A stretch of 64,000 bases of DNA, taken from the NCBI RefSeq assembly GCF_014648635.1, contig NZ_BMRM01000007.1, positions 310,001 through 374,000 on the forward strand. Direction: 5' to 3'. The DNA comes from Streptomyces cinerochromogenes. GTDB taxonomy: Bacteria > Actinomycetota > Actinomycetes > Streptomycetales > Streptomycetaceae. Under the pieces are notes generated by a model, which had not been told where the DNA came from, made no database searches, and saw only the letters and a program-made list of their open reading frames with translations. Below, one piece after another: positions 55,465 to 64,000 of this stretch; the first letter of the stretch is position 1, and the number at the start of each line of letters is the position of its first letter. Position numbers and translations under genes: made by a program.

Positions 55465-56600
55465 TGACCAAGAGCAGCGGGAAGCGGAGCAGCAGCGGGA
55501 GCGGTGCGGACAGCGCCCCGGTGACGGGGGAACGTGCCCTCAACCGCGCCACCCTCGCCCGGCAGCTCCTGCTGGACCGTTCCCAGCGGTCGGCGGCGGA
55601 CGCGGTGCGTCATCTCCTGGGGCTCCAGGCGCAGAACACCAGGCCCCCGTACTACGCCCTCGCCGCCCGGCTGGACGGGTTCGCGCCGGAGCGGTTGTCG
55701 GCGCTCATGGCCGGCCGGGAGGCGGCCCGGCTCGTCACCCTGCGGTCCACGATCCACACCCACACCGCCGACGACTGCCTCACGCTGCGGCCCTTCGTCC
55801 AGCCGGCCCGCGACCGGGAGCTGGGGAACTTCCGCGCTGGGCTGGCCGGTGTCGACCTGGACCGGCTCGCGGCCGTCGCCCGGGACCTCGTGGAGGCCGA
55901 GCCGCGGACCATGGCCCAGCTGCGGGAGGCGCTCGGCGCGCAGTGGCCGGACGCCGACCCGCGGGCCCTCGCCGTCGCCGCCCGCTGCCGGCTCCCGCTC
56001 GTCCAGGTCACCCCGCGCGGGCTGTGGGAGGAGAGCGGCCAGGTCGCCCTCACCACCGTCGAGCACTGGCTGGGCCGGCCCGCCGAGCCCGCCCCCGCGC
56101 CGGACGCCGTGGTCCTGCGCTACCTCGCCGCCTTCGGCCCCGCGTCCGTGCGCGACATGCAGACCTGGGCCGGGCTCACCCGCCTCAAGCCCGCCTTCGA
56201 ACGCCTGCGCCCCGGGCTGCTGACCTTCCGCGACCCGAACGGAGTCGAACTCTTCGACCTGCCCGACGCCCCGCGCCCCGACCCGGCCACCCCGGCACCG
56301 CCCCGCTTCCTGCCCGAGTTCGACAACCTCCTGCTCTCCCACGCCGACCGCACCCGGGTCGTACCGCCCGCCCACCGCGGCCGTCACTGGCGCGGCAACC
56401 AGGCCTACCGCACCCTGCTCGTGGACGGCTTCCTGGCCGGGCTGTGGAAGCTCGACGGCGACAGCCTCGTCATCGAGACCTTCGAGCAGCTGACCAGGGC
56501 TCAGCGGGAGGAGGTCACCGCGGAAGGGGAGCGCATGCTCGCGGTGATGCATCCGGGTGCCGCGTACGACATCCGGTTCGGGGAGGTCGCAGGGTCGTGA
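55464..56600 (+). CDS. Winged-helix DNA-binding (HTH_42) protein, AlkZ/YcaQ-like DNA glycosylase family
   Basis: The 378-residue product has a disordered 20-residue front and then ALNRATLARQLLLDRS and the catalytic QxQ-type motif LLGLQAQNTRPP (Gln55, Gln57). It continues with LVTLRSTIHTHTADDCLTLR, WADLGR-like helices (RDMQTWAGLTRLKPAFE) and FLPEFDNLLLSHADRTRV. This order fits the HTH_42 family, whose members AlkZ and YcaQ open DNA interstrand crosslinks or remove alkylated bases. AlkZ members often protect producers against DNA-damaging natural products; no such cluster is seen here. It is transcribed from its own leaderless promoter. Confidence 0.82.
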   Translation: MTKSSGKRSSSGSGADSAPVTGERALNRATLARQLLLDRSQRSAADAVRHLLGLQAQNTRPPYYALAARLDGFAPERLSALMAGREAARLVTLRSTIHTHTADDCLTLRPFVQPARDRELGNFRAGLAGVDLDRLAAVARDLVEAEPRTMAQLREALGAQWPDADPRALAVAARCRLPLVQVTPRGLWEESGQVALTTVEHWLGRPAEPAPAPDAVVLRYLAAFGPASVRDMQTWAGLTRLKPAFERLRPGLLTFRDPNGVELFDLPDAPRPDPATPAPPRFLPEFDNLLLSHADRTRVVPPAHRGRHWRGNQAYRTLLVDGFLAGLWKLDGDSLVIETFEQLTRAQREEVTAEGERMLAVMHPGAAYDIRFGEVAGS

Positions 56601-56737
56601 GGGGGAGTCGTACGGCCGTGAGGGGCGTCGTACGGCGGTGGGAGGCCCCCGGTGGCGCGGGCGTATGCGGACGGGAACGTTCCGGCGGGGCCGTGCCGTT
56701 CCCCCTGGGTCACCCTGTCAGCGACCCTGGGAGCATC

Positions 56738-57445
56738 GTGCCCGACACGACGTCCGCACCCGCCACCACCCTCCCCGCCCTCCCCGTTCTCCCGTCCCCG
56801 AGTGCCCAGGCCGAGCGGCTGATCGAGCTGGGGGTGCACCGGATCGCCGGGCTGTCCGCCGCCGAGCTGCGCGCCCTCGCCGCGAGCGCCGAGGCCCCCG
56901 CGGATGGCGGGGTCCTGCTCGCCGTTCACCCGGACCGGGCGCCGGCCTCCGCTCTCGCGCCGCTGCTCCGCCGTGAGGACAAGGCCGGCTTCGTGGTCAC
57001 CGACATGGCCGACGTCGACCACTTCGCCCCGCTGGACACGGTCGCGCTGCCCGACACCCCGCTCTACCTGCTCACCGGAGTCGACCGGGGTGACCGGATG
57101 GCCGACTGGAGCCCGGACGAGGCGCTGCCCGCCCTCACCGCCGAGGCCCGCACCCCGCTGCTGCTCACCGAGGGCATCCACTGGGTGCTCCAGCAGCCGG
57201 CCGTCCTGGAGCGCAACCACTGCTTCATGACGATCGGCTCCCGGCTGCGCAAGGCCGACGGGCGCCTGGACGCCCGAACCCCGGCGCTCTGGATCAGCAA
57301 CGGCACCGGGCGCGACGGCCGCGAGCGCCGCAACGCCCCCAAGGTCGGCTGGTGCTGGGCCGGCAACCGGCACACCTGGCTGGGCTTCGCCTCCGCGACC
57401 GACCGCCGGACGGTGCAGCCGGATCAGGGCCGGCCACGTGGATAG
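56738..57445 (+). CDS. DUF5701 family protein
   Basis: The 235-residue product starts at GTG 56738 behind GGGAG. Conserved-looking segments are AERLIELGVHRIAGLSAAEL, FVVTDMADVDHFAPLD, YLLTGVDRGDRMADWSPDEA, TEGIHWVLQQPAVLERNHC, PALWISNGTGRDGRERRNAP and VGWCWAGNRHTWLGFASA. I recognise it as DUF5701, found in many actinobacteria, with no assigned function. It has no signal peptide or membrane helix. A hairpin terminator begins right at its stop codon. Confidence 0.75.
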   Translation: MPDTTSAPATTLPALPVLPSPSAQAERLIELGVHRIAGLSAAELRALAASAEAPADGGVLLAVHPDRAPASALAPLLRREDKAGFVVTDMADVDHFAPLDTVALPDTPLYLLTGVDRGDRMADWSPDEALPALTAEARTPLLLTEGIHWVLQQPAVLERNHCFMTIGSRLRKADGRLDARTPALWISNGTGRDGRERRNAPKVGWCWAGNRHTWLGFASATDRRTVQPDQGRPRG

Positions 57446-57488
57446 GGGGCGGTTGCGGGCCGCTCGTGGTGGCTCGCAACCGCCCCCT
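57444..57488. terminator. Bidirectional hairpin between convergent genes
   Basis: AGGGGGCGGTTGCG (57444-57457) and CGCAACCGCCCCCT (57475-57488) are perfect 14-bp arms with a 17-base loop. It separates the DUF5701 gene from the convergent trypsin gene (stop at 57526). Confidence 0.85.
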
Positions 57489-57525
57489 GGCGGTCACCCG
57501 AGGGATACTCGGGAAATCTTCCGGG

Positions 57526-58317
57526 TCACGAGTTGACCTGCGCGGTCACCAGGTTCGAGAAGGTGGTCAGCCGGGTGTAGACACCCGGGTAACCGGCCTC
57601 CGCGCACCCCTCGCCCCAGGAAGTGATCCCTGCCAGGACGCCCCCGATGAGCAGGGGACCGCCGCTGTCGCCCTGGCAGGTGTCTACGCCGCCGGAGGTG
57701 TATCCGGCGCATACCATGTCGGACTGGACGAAGTCCGAACCGTAGGAGGAACGACAGCTGGAGTCGGACACGATCGGTACGGTCGCGGTCCGCAGCTGGT
57801 TGGAGGAGCTGCCGTTCTCCGAGGTGGTGCCCCAGCCGAGGATGCGGGCCGTGGTGCCGGCCGCGTACACGCTCGTCTGGGAGGAGGAGACGTACTTCGC
57901 CGCGGTGTACGGCATCGACGTCGAGAGGGTCAGTACGGCCACGTCGTCGCCGTTGGTGGCGTCCGTGTACGAAGGGTTGACCCAGATCCTGCTGACCCGG
58001 CTCACCGTGCCGTTGGTGCCGTTCAGGTACGTCCGGCCGCCGACCACCCGGACACTGCCGGTGGTCTCGCCGACCATGCAGTGCGCGGCCGTCACCACCT
58101 TCGTGGCGGACACCAGGGTGCCGCCGCAGAACTGGTTCCCGGACGCGTCCGTGATCTGCATCATGAACGGGTACGCGGTCGTCGTGGTGGTCGTACCGCC
58201 GACGATGGGCTGGGGTGCGGCGCTCGCCGTGGGGGAGGCGAGCAGCGCGGTCGCCGCGGCGGCGGCGGTGGCCACCAGGGTCGCGGCGGTCTTTCTGGCA
58301 CGTGTGAGCCCGAACAT
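57526..58317 (-). CDS. Secreted trypsin (S1 family), SGT-like
   Basis: The 263-residue preproenzyme starts at ATG 58317 behind GAGGAG. The signal peptide (LVATAAAAATALLASPTASA) and a very short propeptide (APQP) precede the mature start IVGG. The triad is His in VVTAAHCMVG, Asp in NGDDVAVLTL and Ser in CQGDSGGPLL. The Asp six residues before the Ser (VDTCQGDSGG) defines trypsin specificity for Arg/Lys. Six cysteines form three disulfides as in Streptomyces griseus trypsin. It is secreted and degrades external protein, often under developmental control. Several palindromes lie upstream. Confidence 0.95.
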   Translation of the reverse strand: MFGLTRARKTAATLVATAAAAATALLASPTASAAPQPIVGGTTTTTTAYPFMMQITDASGNQFCGGTLVSATKVVTAAHCMVGETTGSVRVVGGRTYLNGTNGTVSRVSRIWVNPSYTDATNGDDVAVLTLSTSMPYTAAKYVSSSQTSVYAAGTTARILGWGTTSENGSSSNQLRTATVPIVSDSSCRSSYGSDFVQSDMVCAGYTSGGVDTCQGDSGGPLLIGGVLAGITSWGEGCAEAGYPGVYTRLTTFSNLVTAQVNS

Positions 58318-58388
58318 GAGTCTCCTCAGTGGGGGTTGCACCGGTGGGGGGTCGCGCGGGTGTCGTGGGGGGTTGCACGGTGGGCGGG

Positions 58389-58430
58389 GGTCCCCCCTGG
58401 TCGAGCGAAGTCGAGAGCTCGGGGGAGGGA
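58389..58430. repeat. Streptomyces-type intergenic repeat with CCCCC...GGGGG arms
   Basis: The stretch GGTCCCCCCTGGTCGAGCGA followed by AGTCGAGAGCTCGGGGGAGG is a sequence type scattered between genes in many Streptomyces genomes (from memory). The ends are partly complementary and can fold. It lies in the region upstream of the trypsin gene. Confidence 0.65.
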
Positions 58431-58504
58431 CCGACCCCCCGTATGCCCGGGCGAGCGGCACGCCCTCTACGCTAGGACCCGGAACCCTCGGCTCCCAATG
58501 AGGG

Positions 58505-58538
58505 AACCCCCTAGGGGGTTGGGTGAGGGAAAACCCTC
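58505..58538. promoter_or_regulatory. Two adjacent palindromes between the LuxR gene and the trypsin gene
   Basis: AACCCCCTAGGGGGTT (58505-58520) is a perfect 16-bp palindrome. GAGGGAAAACCCTC (58525-58538) has 5-bp arms around AAAA. They lie about 190-220 bp upstream of the trypsin start and about 30-60 bp after the LuxR stop, so they could be an operator for the trypsin gene or part of the LuxR terminator. Confidence 0.45.
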
Positions 58539-58566
58539 GGTCCGGTTCAGTTAACAAGAGCGCTCT

Positions 58567-61380
58567 TCAGGGCGCGCGGCGACCTGCCGCCAATCGGACG
58601 ATGTCGACCCGCGATCGGATCCCCAGCTTGCGGTAGACCCGGGTCAGGGTCGCCTCCACCGTCTTCACGCTGATGAACAGCCGGGCCGCGATCTCCCGGT
58701 TGGTGGCGCCCTCCATGACGAGCGCGGCGACCTGACGCTCCATCGCGGCCAGCACGGTCAGGGCGGCCGGCGCGTCGGGCGCGGCCGGTGCCGGTGGCGG
58801 CTCGGGGGTGGTGCGGGATTCCTCCACCCGGCGCAGCCAGGGCACCGCCCGGCAGCGCCGGAACATCCGGGCGGCCTCGTCGTAGGCCGCGGGCCCGGGG
58901 ACACCGCCGCGCAGCCGGGCCAGCGCGAAAGCGGCCCGCGCCTCCTCCAGGCCGTAGCCGAGCTTGCCGAGCCGGTCCTGAGCCGACGTCAGCTGGGCGA
59001 GCGCGGCCTCCAGGTCGCCCTGGGCGGCCCGCACCAGCGCCTCGGACCGGTCCAGCACGGCGAGGACGCTCTCCCGGCCGAGCCGCAGCGCGTGCTCCCG
59101 GCTGACGTCGATGACGTCCTGCGCCTCGGCGGGTTCACCGATCCGGACCAGTGCCTCGGCGAGGTCGCCCTGCCAGCGACCCCGGGCCGGGTCGGTGATG
59201 CCGAGCCCCAGTTCCAGGCTGCGCACCCGGCGCAGCGAGCGCACGGTGCCCGCCGGGTCCCCGGCCACCAGCTGGGCGTACCCGAGGGCGCCCAGCGCCC
59301 GGGACAGGTACATCTGGTCGCCGTCCTCCTCGGCGTGGTCCACCGCCTCCCGGGCGAGCGCCAGCGCCCGGTCGACATCGCCGCCGGAGGCCTCCGCGAG
59401 GGAGGTGAGCATCGCCGAGGCCGTCTCGCCTATGCCCGAGTCCCGGGCCAGCCGCAGGCTGTCGCGGGCCAGGTCGAGGGCGCGCCCGCAGTGCCCGGCG
59501 CGCAGTTCGGTCTCGGCGAGGCCGCGCAGGAAGTGCACCTCGCTCTCCACCGAGCCGCGCCGCCGGACCTCGCGCAGCAGCGCGGTGACGGTGGCCCGTG
59601 CCTCGGCCAGCTGGTCGCCCATGACCAGCCAGCGGAACCGGGCGCTGCCCGCGCCGTTGTGGTGCCAGGCGACCCGGGGGTCCTGGGGTTCCCTGAGGGC
59701 CCGTTTGATGGTGCGGGGCGCCTCCGGATGGCCCATCAGGGTCTCGGTCTGCGCCTGGAAGGCGAGGGCGAGCAGTTCGGTGCGCCGGTCCTGGCCGCGC
59801 GCGGCGAGTTCGGCGGCGTGCGCGGCGGCCTCCCGGGCCTCGGTGAAGTCGCCCTCCACGATCAGCGCCCGCCAGGCCAGCTGGTAGTGGACGAGGGCGA
59901 GCAGCCGGGGATCGTCGCCGGCGTCGGCGAGGGCCTGCGGGAAGACGGCGTCGACCTCGGCCATGGTGTGGCCGGCGGTGTCGATGACGACGATCCAGGC
60001 CCGCACCCGGTCGGCGGGCACGGTCGCCCGGGTGAGCACCTCCCGGGCGATGTCCCGGGCCAGGTCGACCTCGCCGGCGGTGATGGCGTCCTCGGCGGCC
60101 GTCAGCCGGCGCTCCTCCGGGCTCGGGGTGCCGTCGGCGGGGGTGTGCCGGGCGGCGAGCAGGCCCAGCTGGGCGGCGACCGAGGGCGCCCCGCGGTCCC
60201 GGGCGAGGGCGGCGGCCTCGGCGAGCCGGGCGGCGACCTCCGGGTCGGTGCCGGTGGTGGCCAGGGCCAGGTGCCTGGCCCGCTCTATCGGGTCGGAGGC
60301 GGCGGTGGACAGCGCCGCGTGCGCGGCCCGCCGTTCGTGCGCGGGGGCCTCCGCGTACAGCGCGGCGGAGATCAGCGGGTGCGCGAACCGTACGGCGGGC
60401 GCGTCGGGCTCGGTGGCCAGCAGCCCGAGTTCGGCGGCCTGGGCGCACTCGGCCTCGGCGTTCTCCCGGCCGGCCGCGTGCAGCAGAGCGAGGGTGGGGC
60501 GGGCGCCGGCGCTGGCCACCAGCAGGGTGCGGCGGGCCTCCACCGAGAGCATGTCGAGCCGGCTGAGGACGAGGGCGCGCAGCGAGGTCGGCACGGGCAG
60601 CGGCTCGCCGGGGCGGGGCGGGGTGGGGCTGTCGGCGAGGGCGCGGCCCAGCTCCAGCGCGAACAGCGGGTTGCCGCCGCTGGTGCGGTGGATCTCGCGG
60701 ACCGTGGAGCGGGGCAGGCCGCCGTGGCCGCGGTGGTCGAGCAGCTGGGCGACCTGGGTGCGGGAGAGCGGGCCCAGCCGGACCGCGAGGGTGCCCGGCG
60801 GGCAGGCACGCAGATGACGGTCGTACTCCTGGCTCTCCTGCCCCTCCGTGCGCACCGCGCACAGCAGTTGCACCGGGGTGCCCTCCAGGCGGCGGGCGGC
60901 GAAGCCGAGGAGTTCGGCGCTGGCCGGGTCCAGCCACTGCAGGTCGTCGGCGACGACCAGGACCGGGCCGTGGGCGGCGAGGGCGCGCAGCGCGGAGAGC
61001 ACGGCGAGGCGCAGGGCGAGGCCGTCGCGCTGGAGGCTGGACTCGCCGCGGCCGGTGAGCGCCGACTCCAGGGCGGTGCGCTGGGCGGCGGGCAGCCGGG
61101 GGGAGACCTCGTCGAGGACCAGGCCGAGGAGGTCGGCGAGGGCGAGGAACGGAAGGTGGGATTCGGACTCGGTGGCCGAGCAGCGCAAGACCGTGCGCGC
61201 GGTGGCGCCGTATTCCTCGGCCAATGCCCGCAGGGCCGTGGATTTCCCTATTCCGGCGGGGCCGTGGAGCAGCACACTGCCCCCCGAGGCGAGTTGCCCG
61301 CGGGCGCCGGCGAACAGCTCCTCGCGGCCGATGACCAGGTCGGGGCGGCACCTGGCAGGCTCCTGGAAGTCCCGTCGCAC
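58567..61380 (-). CDS. Large LuxR-family (LAL) transcriptional regulator with AAA ATPase domain
   Basis: The start chosen is GTG 61380, with GGGGAG eight bases before it, giving 937 residues; the frame extends to 61416. The N-terminal AAA domain has Walker A (LLHGPAGIGKSTAL) and Walker B (VLVVADDLQWLDP), with LFALELGRALAD after it. A long helical TPR-like middle (about 380-840) follows. The C-terminal LuxR helix-turn-helix reads LVMEGATNREIAARLFISVK and VEATLTRVYRKLGIRSR. LAL proteins are MalT-like activators common in natural-product and sugar control. It may act on the downstream trypsin gene or on neighbours; no cluster is evident. Confidence 0.92.
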   Translation of the reverse strand: MRRDFQEPARCRPDLVIGREELFAGARGQLASGGSVLLHGPAGIGKSTALRALAEEYGATARTVLRCSATESESHLPFLALADLLGLVLDEVSPRLPAAQRTALESALTGRGESSLQRDGLALRLAVLSALRALAAHGPVLVVADDLQWLDPASAELLGFAARRLEGTPVQLLCAVRTEGQESQEYDRHLRACPPGTLAVRLGPLSRTQVAQLLDHRGHGGLPRSTVREIHRTSGGNPLFALELGRALADSPTPPRPGEPLPVPTSLRALVLSRLDMLSVEARRTLLVASAGARPTLALLHAAGRENAEAECAQAAELGLLATEPDAPAVRFAHPLISAALYAEAPAHERRAAHAALSTAASDPIERARHLALATTGTDPEVAARLAEAAALARDRGAPSVAAQLGLLAARHTPADGTPSPEERRLTAAEDAITAGEVDLARDIAREVLTRATVPADRVRAWIVVIDTAGHTMAEVDAVFPQALADAGDDPRLLALVHYQLAWRALIVEGDFTEAREAAAHAAELAARGQDRRTELLALAFQAQTETLMGHPEAPRTIKRALREPQDPRVAWHHNGAGSARFRWLVMGDQLAEARATVTALLREVRRRGSVESEVHFLRGLAETELRAGHCGRALDLARDSLRLARDSGIGETASAMLTSLAEASGGDVDRALALAREAVDHAEEDGDQMYLSRALGALGYAQLVAGDPAGTVRSLRRVRSLELGLGITDPARGRWQGDLAEALVRIGEPAEAQDVIDVSREHALRLGRESVLAVLDRSEALVRAAQGDLEAALAQLTSAQDRLGKLGYGLEEARAAFALARLRGGVPGPAAYDEAARMFRRCRAVPWLRRVEESRTTPEPPPAPAAPDAPAALTVLAAMERQVAALVMEGATNREIAARLFISVKTVEATLTRVYRKLGIRSRVDIVRLAAGRRAP

Positions 61381-61539
61381 GGTCACCGCTCCCCTCGTGT
61401 GTCGTGTCCGGGCCAAATTCTAGGCAACGATCCTTGAAATTCGGACGGAAGCCGTGGTGAGGGAAATAACAAACGGGCAAGCAGAGGGAAATTCAAAGCG
61501 ACACCGGATGAATGGGCAGGTTTCCTTACCGCCTTCGCG

Positions 61540-62370
61540 CTACGGCAGCAGTCCCGCCCTGCGGGCCGCGGTCACCGCCTCCCCTCGTGTGTGCGCGCCG
61601 AGCTTCCGCATCGCCGAACGCAGATAGCCCTTCACCGTCTCCGGGCGCAGCCCCAGCCGCTCGGCCACCGTCGCGTTGGTGGCCCCCGCCGCAACCCAGG
61701 ACAGCACGTCCAGCTCACGTGGCGCCAGGGTCACGCCCCCGGCTCGTGGCGGCGCGGTCAGCAGACCGCACGCGGCCAGCAGTTCGGCCCGCAGCTGCGG
61801 GTCGGCGATCCGCGGCGCCAGCGCCCGCAGCGCCGCGTGCGCCTCGCGCACCTGTTCCCACGCTCCGCCCTGTTCGGTGCCGGCCGGCTCCGGCCGGGCC
61901 GCGGCCAGCAGCCCCCGGGCCTCGTCCCGCACCACCAGCGCCTGTTCCACGTCCCGTGCCGCCGCCACCGCGGCGCCCAGCGTGCGGTCGCCGAGCGGCT
62001 GGGCCGAGCGCAGCGCGCCGTACAGCACCCCGCGCACCCGGCGCCGTACCACCACCGGCACCGCGAGCACCGCGCGGATGCCCTCGGCGGCCACCGGTAC
62101 GTCGTACTCGTGGCTGATCTGCCGGGAGCTGGAGTAGTCGGTCACCGCGCACGGCCGGGCCAGCGCCACCGCCTTGCCGCCGAGCCCGCTGCCGGAGGTC
62201 ACCGCGAGCGAGCGCAGCGCGGCCGTCGTCGTGCCGCTCAGCTCGCTGATCCGGATCTGCGGCCGGCCGGACTCCACCAGGCCGCCGAAGGCGACGGGAA
62301 GCCCCGTCGCCCGCCGCAGCCGGGCCAGCGCGCCACCGATCTCCACCGCCCCCACCGCGTCTGCCGTCAC
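61540..62370 (-). CDS. LuxR-family regulator with GAF domain
   Basis: The 276-residue product starts at GTG 62370, with AAGGGG seven bases before it (an ATG at 62427 is farther and weaker). The GAF-like sensor (about 10-150) has LARLRRATGLPVAFGGLVES and GIRAVLAVPVVVRRRVRGVL. The C-terminal LuxR helix-turn-helix reads LAPRELDVLSWVAAGATNAT and VAERLGLRPETVKGYLRSAM. It is divergent from the acyl-CoA synthetase gene at 62607. In other actinobacteria such GAF-LuxR proteins control adjacent fatty-acyl or aromatic-acid genes, which fits the divergent position (inference). Confidence 0.9.
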   Translation of the reverse strand: MTADAVGAVEIGGALARLRRATGLPVAFGGLVESGRPQIRISELSGTTTAALRSLAVTSGSGLGGKAVALARPCAVTDYSSSRQISHEYDVPVAAEGIRAVLAVPVVVRRRVRGVLYGALRSAQPLGDRTLGAAVAAARDVEQALVVRDEARGLLAAARPEPAGTEQGGAWEQVREAHAALRALAPRIADPQLRAELLAACGLLTAPPRAGGVTLAPRELDVLSWVAAGATNATVAERLGLRPETVKGYLRSAMRKLGAHTRGEAVTAARRAGLLP

Positions 62371-62606
62371 GAACACGCCCCTTCGGCCGCCCACACCCCC
62401 GTTCGGGGGTAGTGAGACCTGCATCACGGATTAGACGATGCCAGAGAGCCGCCCGGCAATGGTCCGGAAGAGCGGGAGTGAACCGCGGGGCGCGCCGGTG
62501 CCGGGAGTGTGAGCGCGCGGAGGCCGGAAGGGCCGAGCACGGTCGCGGGCCCGGCACCGGCCGGGAGCGCCCGGAGGCGAACGCCCCACAGAGCGAGGAG
62601 TGTGTG

Positions 62607-64000
62607 ATGACCACGGCGACCGAGTCGTTCCGCAGGGCCCGGGACTTCCTGCTGGAGCACCGCGAGGACTACGCCACGGCCTACGAGGGGTTCCGCTGGC
62701 CCCGCCCCGGCCACTTCAACTGGGCGCTGGACTGGTTCGACGTGATCGCCGACGGCAACGACCGCACCGCGCTGCACATCGTCGAGGAGGACGGCACCGA
62801 GACCCGGCTGTCCTTCGCCGAGCTGGCCGAACGGTCGAACCGTCTCGCCCGGTGGCTGCGCGAGCGCGGGGTCGCGGCGGAGGACCGCGTCCTCGTCATG
62901 CTCGGCAACCAGGCCGAGCTGTGGGAGACCGCGCTGGCCGCGATGAAGCTGCGCGCGGTGGTCATCCCGGCCACGGTGCTGCTCGGCCCGGCCGACCTGC
63001 GCGACCGCGTGGAGCGCGGCCGGGTGAAGCACGTGATCGCGCGCGCCGAGGACACGGCGAAGTTCGCCGACGTGCCCGGCGCCTACACCCGGATCTCGGT
63101 CGGCGGTCTGCCGGAGGAGGGCTGGGAGCCGTACGAGGACGCGTACACGGCCCCCGCCGAGTTCCTTCCCGACGGCCCGACCCTGGCCGACGACCCCCTG
63201 ATGCTCTACTTCACCTCCGGTACGACCGCCCGCCCCAAGCTGGTCGAGCACACCCACACCTCGTACCCGGTCGGGCACCTGGCCACCATGTACTGGATCG
63301 GCCTCAAGCCCGGCGACGTCCACCTGAACATCTCCTCGCCCGGCTGGGCCAAGCACGCCTGGTCCAACCTGTTCGCGCCGTGGAACGCGGAGGCGACCGT
63401 CTTCGTCTTCAACTACACCCGCTTCGACGCGGTCCGGCTGATGGCCGAGATGGACCGGGCGGGCGTGACCACGTTCTGCGCGCCGCCGACCGTGTGGCGG
63501 ATGCTCATCCAGGCCGACCTGGGTCAGCTGCGCACCCCGCCCCGCGAGATCGTGGCGGCCGGCGAGCCGCTCAACCCGGAGGTCATCGAACAGGTCCGGC
63601 GGGCCTGGGGGGTGACCGTCCGGGACGGCTTCGGACAGACCGAGACCGCCGTGCAGGTCTCCAACAGCCCCGGCCAGCCGCTGAAGACCGGCTCCATGGG
63701 CCGCCCCAGCCCCGGTTTCCGGGTGGAACTCCTCGACCCGGTCTCCGGCGCGCCCGGCGCCGCCGAGGGCGAGATCGCACTCGATCTCGCCGACCGCCCG
63801 GTCGGCCTGATGGCCGGCTACCACGGCGAGCCCGACCGCACCGCGGAGGCCATGGCGGGCGGTTACTACCGCACCGGGGACATCGCCACCAGGGACGAGG
63901 AGGGGTATCTCACCTATATCGGGCGAAGTGACGATGTGTTCAAGTCCTCGGACTACAAGGTGAGTCCGTTCGAGCTGGAGAGCGCGCTGCTGGAGCACGA
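62607..64000 (+). CDS. AMP-binding acyl-CoA synthetase (3' end beyond the window)
   Basis: At least 464 codons from ATG 62607 (MTTATESFRRARDFLLEHRE) are in the window, with no stop. AMP-binding motifs are present: the P-loop YFTSGTTARPKLVEH, the adenine motif FGQTETAVQ, and the motif TGDIATRDEEGYLTYIGRSDD, followed by the hinge DVFKSSDYKVSPFELESALL. The FNWALDWFD front is typical of the medium-chain/acetyl-CoA synthetase-like group. It activates a carboxylic acid to acyl-AMP and then the CoA thioester. GCGAGGAG lies about 9 bases before the ATG. It is divergent from the GAF-LuxR regulator, which may control it. The C-terminal end is missing only because of the window. Confidence 0.9.
   Translation, partial: MTTATESFRRARDFLLEHREDYATAYEGFRWPRPGHFNWALDWFDVIADGNDRTALHIVEEDGTETRLSFAELAERSNRLARWLRERGVAAEDRVLVMLGNQAELWETALAAMKLRAVVIPATVLLGPADLRDRVERGRVKHVIARAEDTAKFADVPGAYTRISVGGLPEEGWEPYEDAYTAPAEFLPDGPTLADDPLMLYFTSGTTARPKLVEHTHTSYPVGHLATMYWIGLKPGDVHLNISSPGWAKHAWSNLFAPWNAEATVFVFNYTRFDAVRLMAEMDRAGVTTFCAPPTVWRMLIQADLGQLRTPPREIVAAGEPLNPEVIEQVRRAWGVTVRDGFGQTETAVQVSNSPGQPLKTGSMGRPSPGFRVELLDPVSGAPGAAEGEIALDLADRPVGLMAGYHGEPDRTAEAMAGGYYRTGDIATRDEEGYLTYIGRSDDVFKSSDYKVSPFELESALLEH

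Noticed and set aside
1..64000. tRNA or rRNA genes
   Set aside because: I looked for cloverleaf-type TTCRANTC/CCA patterns and rRNA segments by eye and found none I could support.

Overview
The window is high-GC chromosomal DNA from a Streptomyces or very close relative. The evidence is codon use with G/C at third positions, many GTG starts, tightly packed genes with 4-bp stop/start overlaps, several promoters that look leaderless, an alditol oxidase close to the Streptomyces coelicolor enzyme as I remember it, and a trypsin like that of Streptomyces griseus. I saw no phage, transposase, CRISPR array, rRNA or tRNA. Roughly 50 genes are supported. Two are cut by the window ends (1-93 and 62607-64000) and one is a remnant (26211-26345).

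Layout. (1) 1-16.2 kb is a plant cell-wall polysaccharide block: a rhamnogalacturonan acetylesterase and a DUF2264 protein, then, after three unrelated genes, an arabinogalactan-type set on the minus strand (ROK regulator, GH30 beta-1,6-galactanase, ABC sugar importer, GH2 beta-galactosidase, secreted EEP-fold protein). Two regulatory signatures are visible: LacI-type sites near GAAAGCGCTTTC, and a shared AACCCCTTGYCGAA motif upstream of both the importer and the ROK gene. (2) 16.2-30.5 kb is mixed metabolism and sensing: alditol oxidase, PNPOx-fold protein, a radical SAM protein with unusual cysteine spacing, a single-chain sigma/ZAS/transmembrane/CBM2 protein, RsgA, an Ada-AlkA fusion with a damaged C-terminus, a GDSL esterase, a PP2C-like protein, PoxB and a small ATPase. 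(3) 30.6-34.7 kb holds a DUF2637 membrane protein, an iron-regulated FhuF-like reductase, a GntR regulator and a TPR-like protein. (4) 34.9-43.6 kb is a purine catabolism locus: a PucR regulator divergent from the three xanthine dehydrogenase subunits, an NCS2 purine permease and an XdhC maturation factor. (5) 47.0-55.3 kb is a signalling operon: trypsin-like protease, a repeat-built relay ORF, PknG-like kinase, vWA protein, four-helix membrane protein and extracellular solute-binding protein. (6) 55.4-64.0 kb has an AlkZ-like DNA glycosylase, DUF5701, a secreted trypsin, two LuxR-type regulators and an acyl-CoA synthetase.

The most interesting items are the one-polypeptide sigma/anti-sigma/cellulose-binding protein at 19990-21471; the PknG-GlnX-GlnH-like operon expanded with a protease and a vWA protein (47073-55314), where a short ORF made of degenerate copies of the kinase N-terminus is joined by 4-bp overlaps at both ends; and the minisatellite plus damaged AlkA region at 22919-24798. 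Functional statements rest on motif recognition by eye; no database search was possible.
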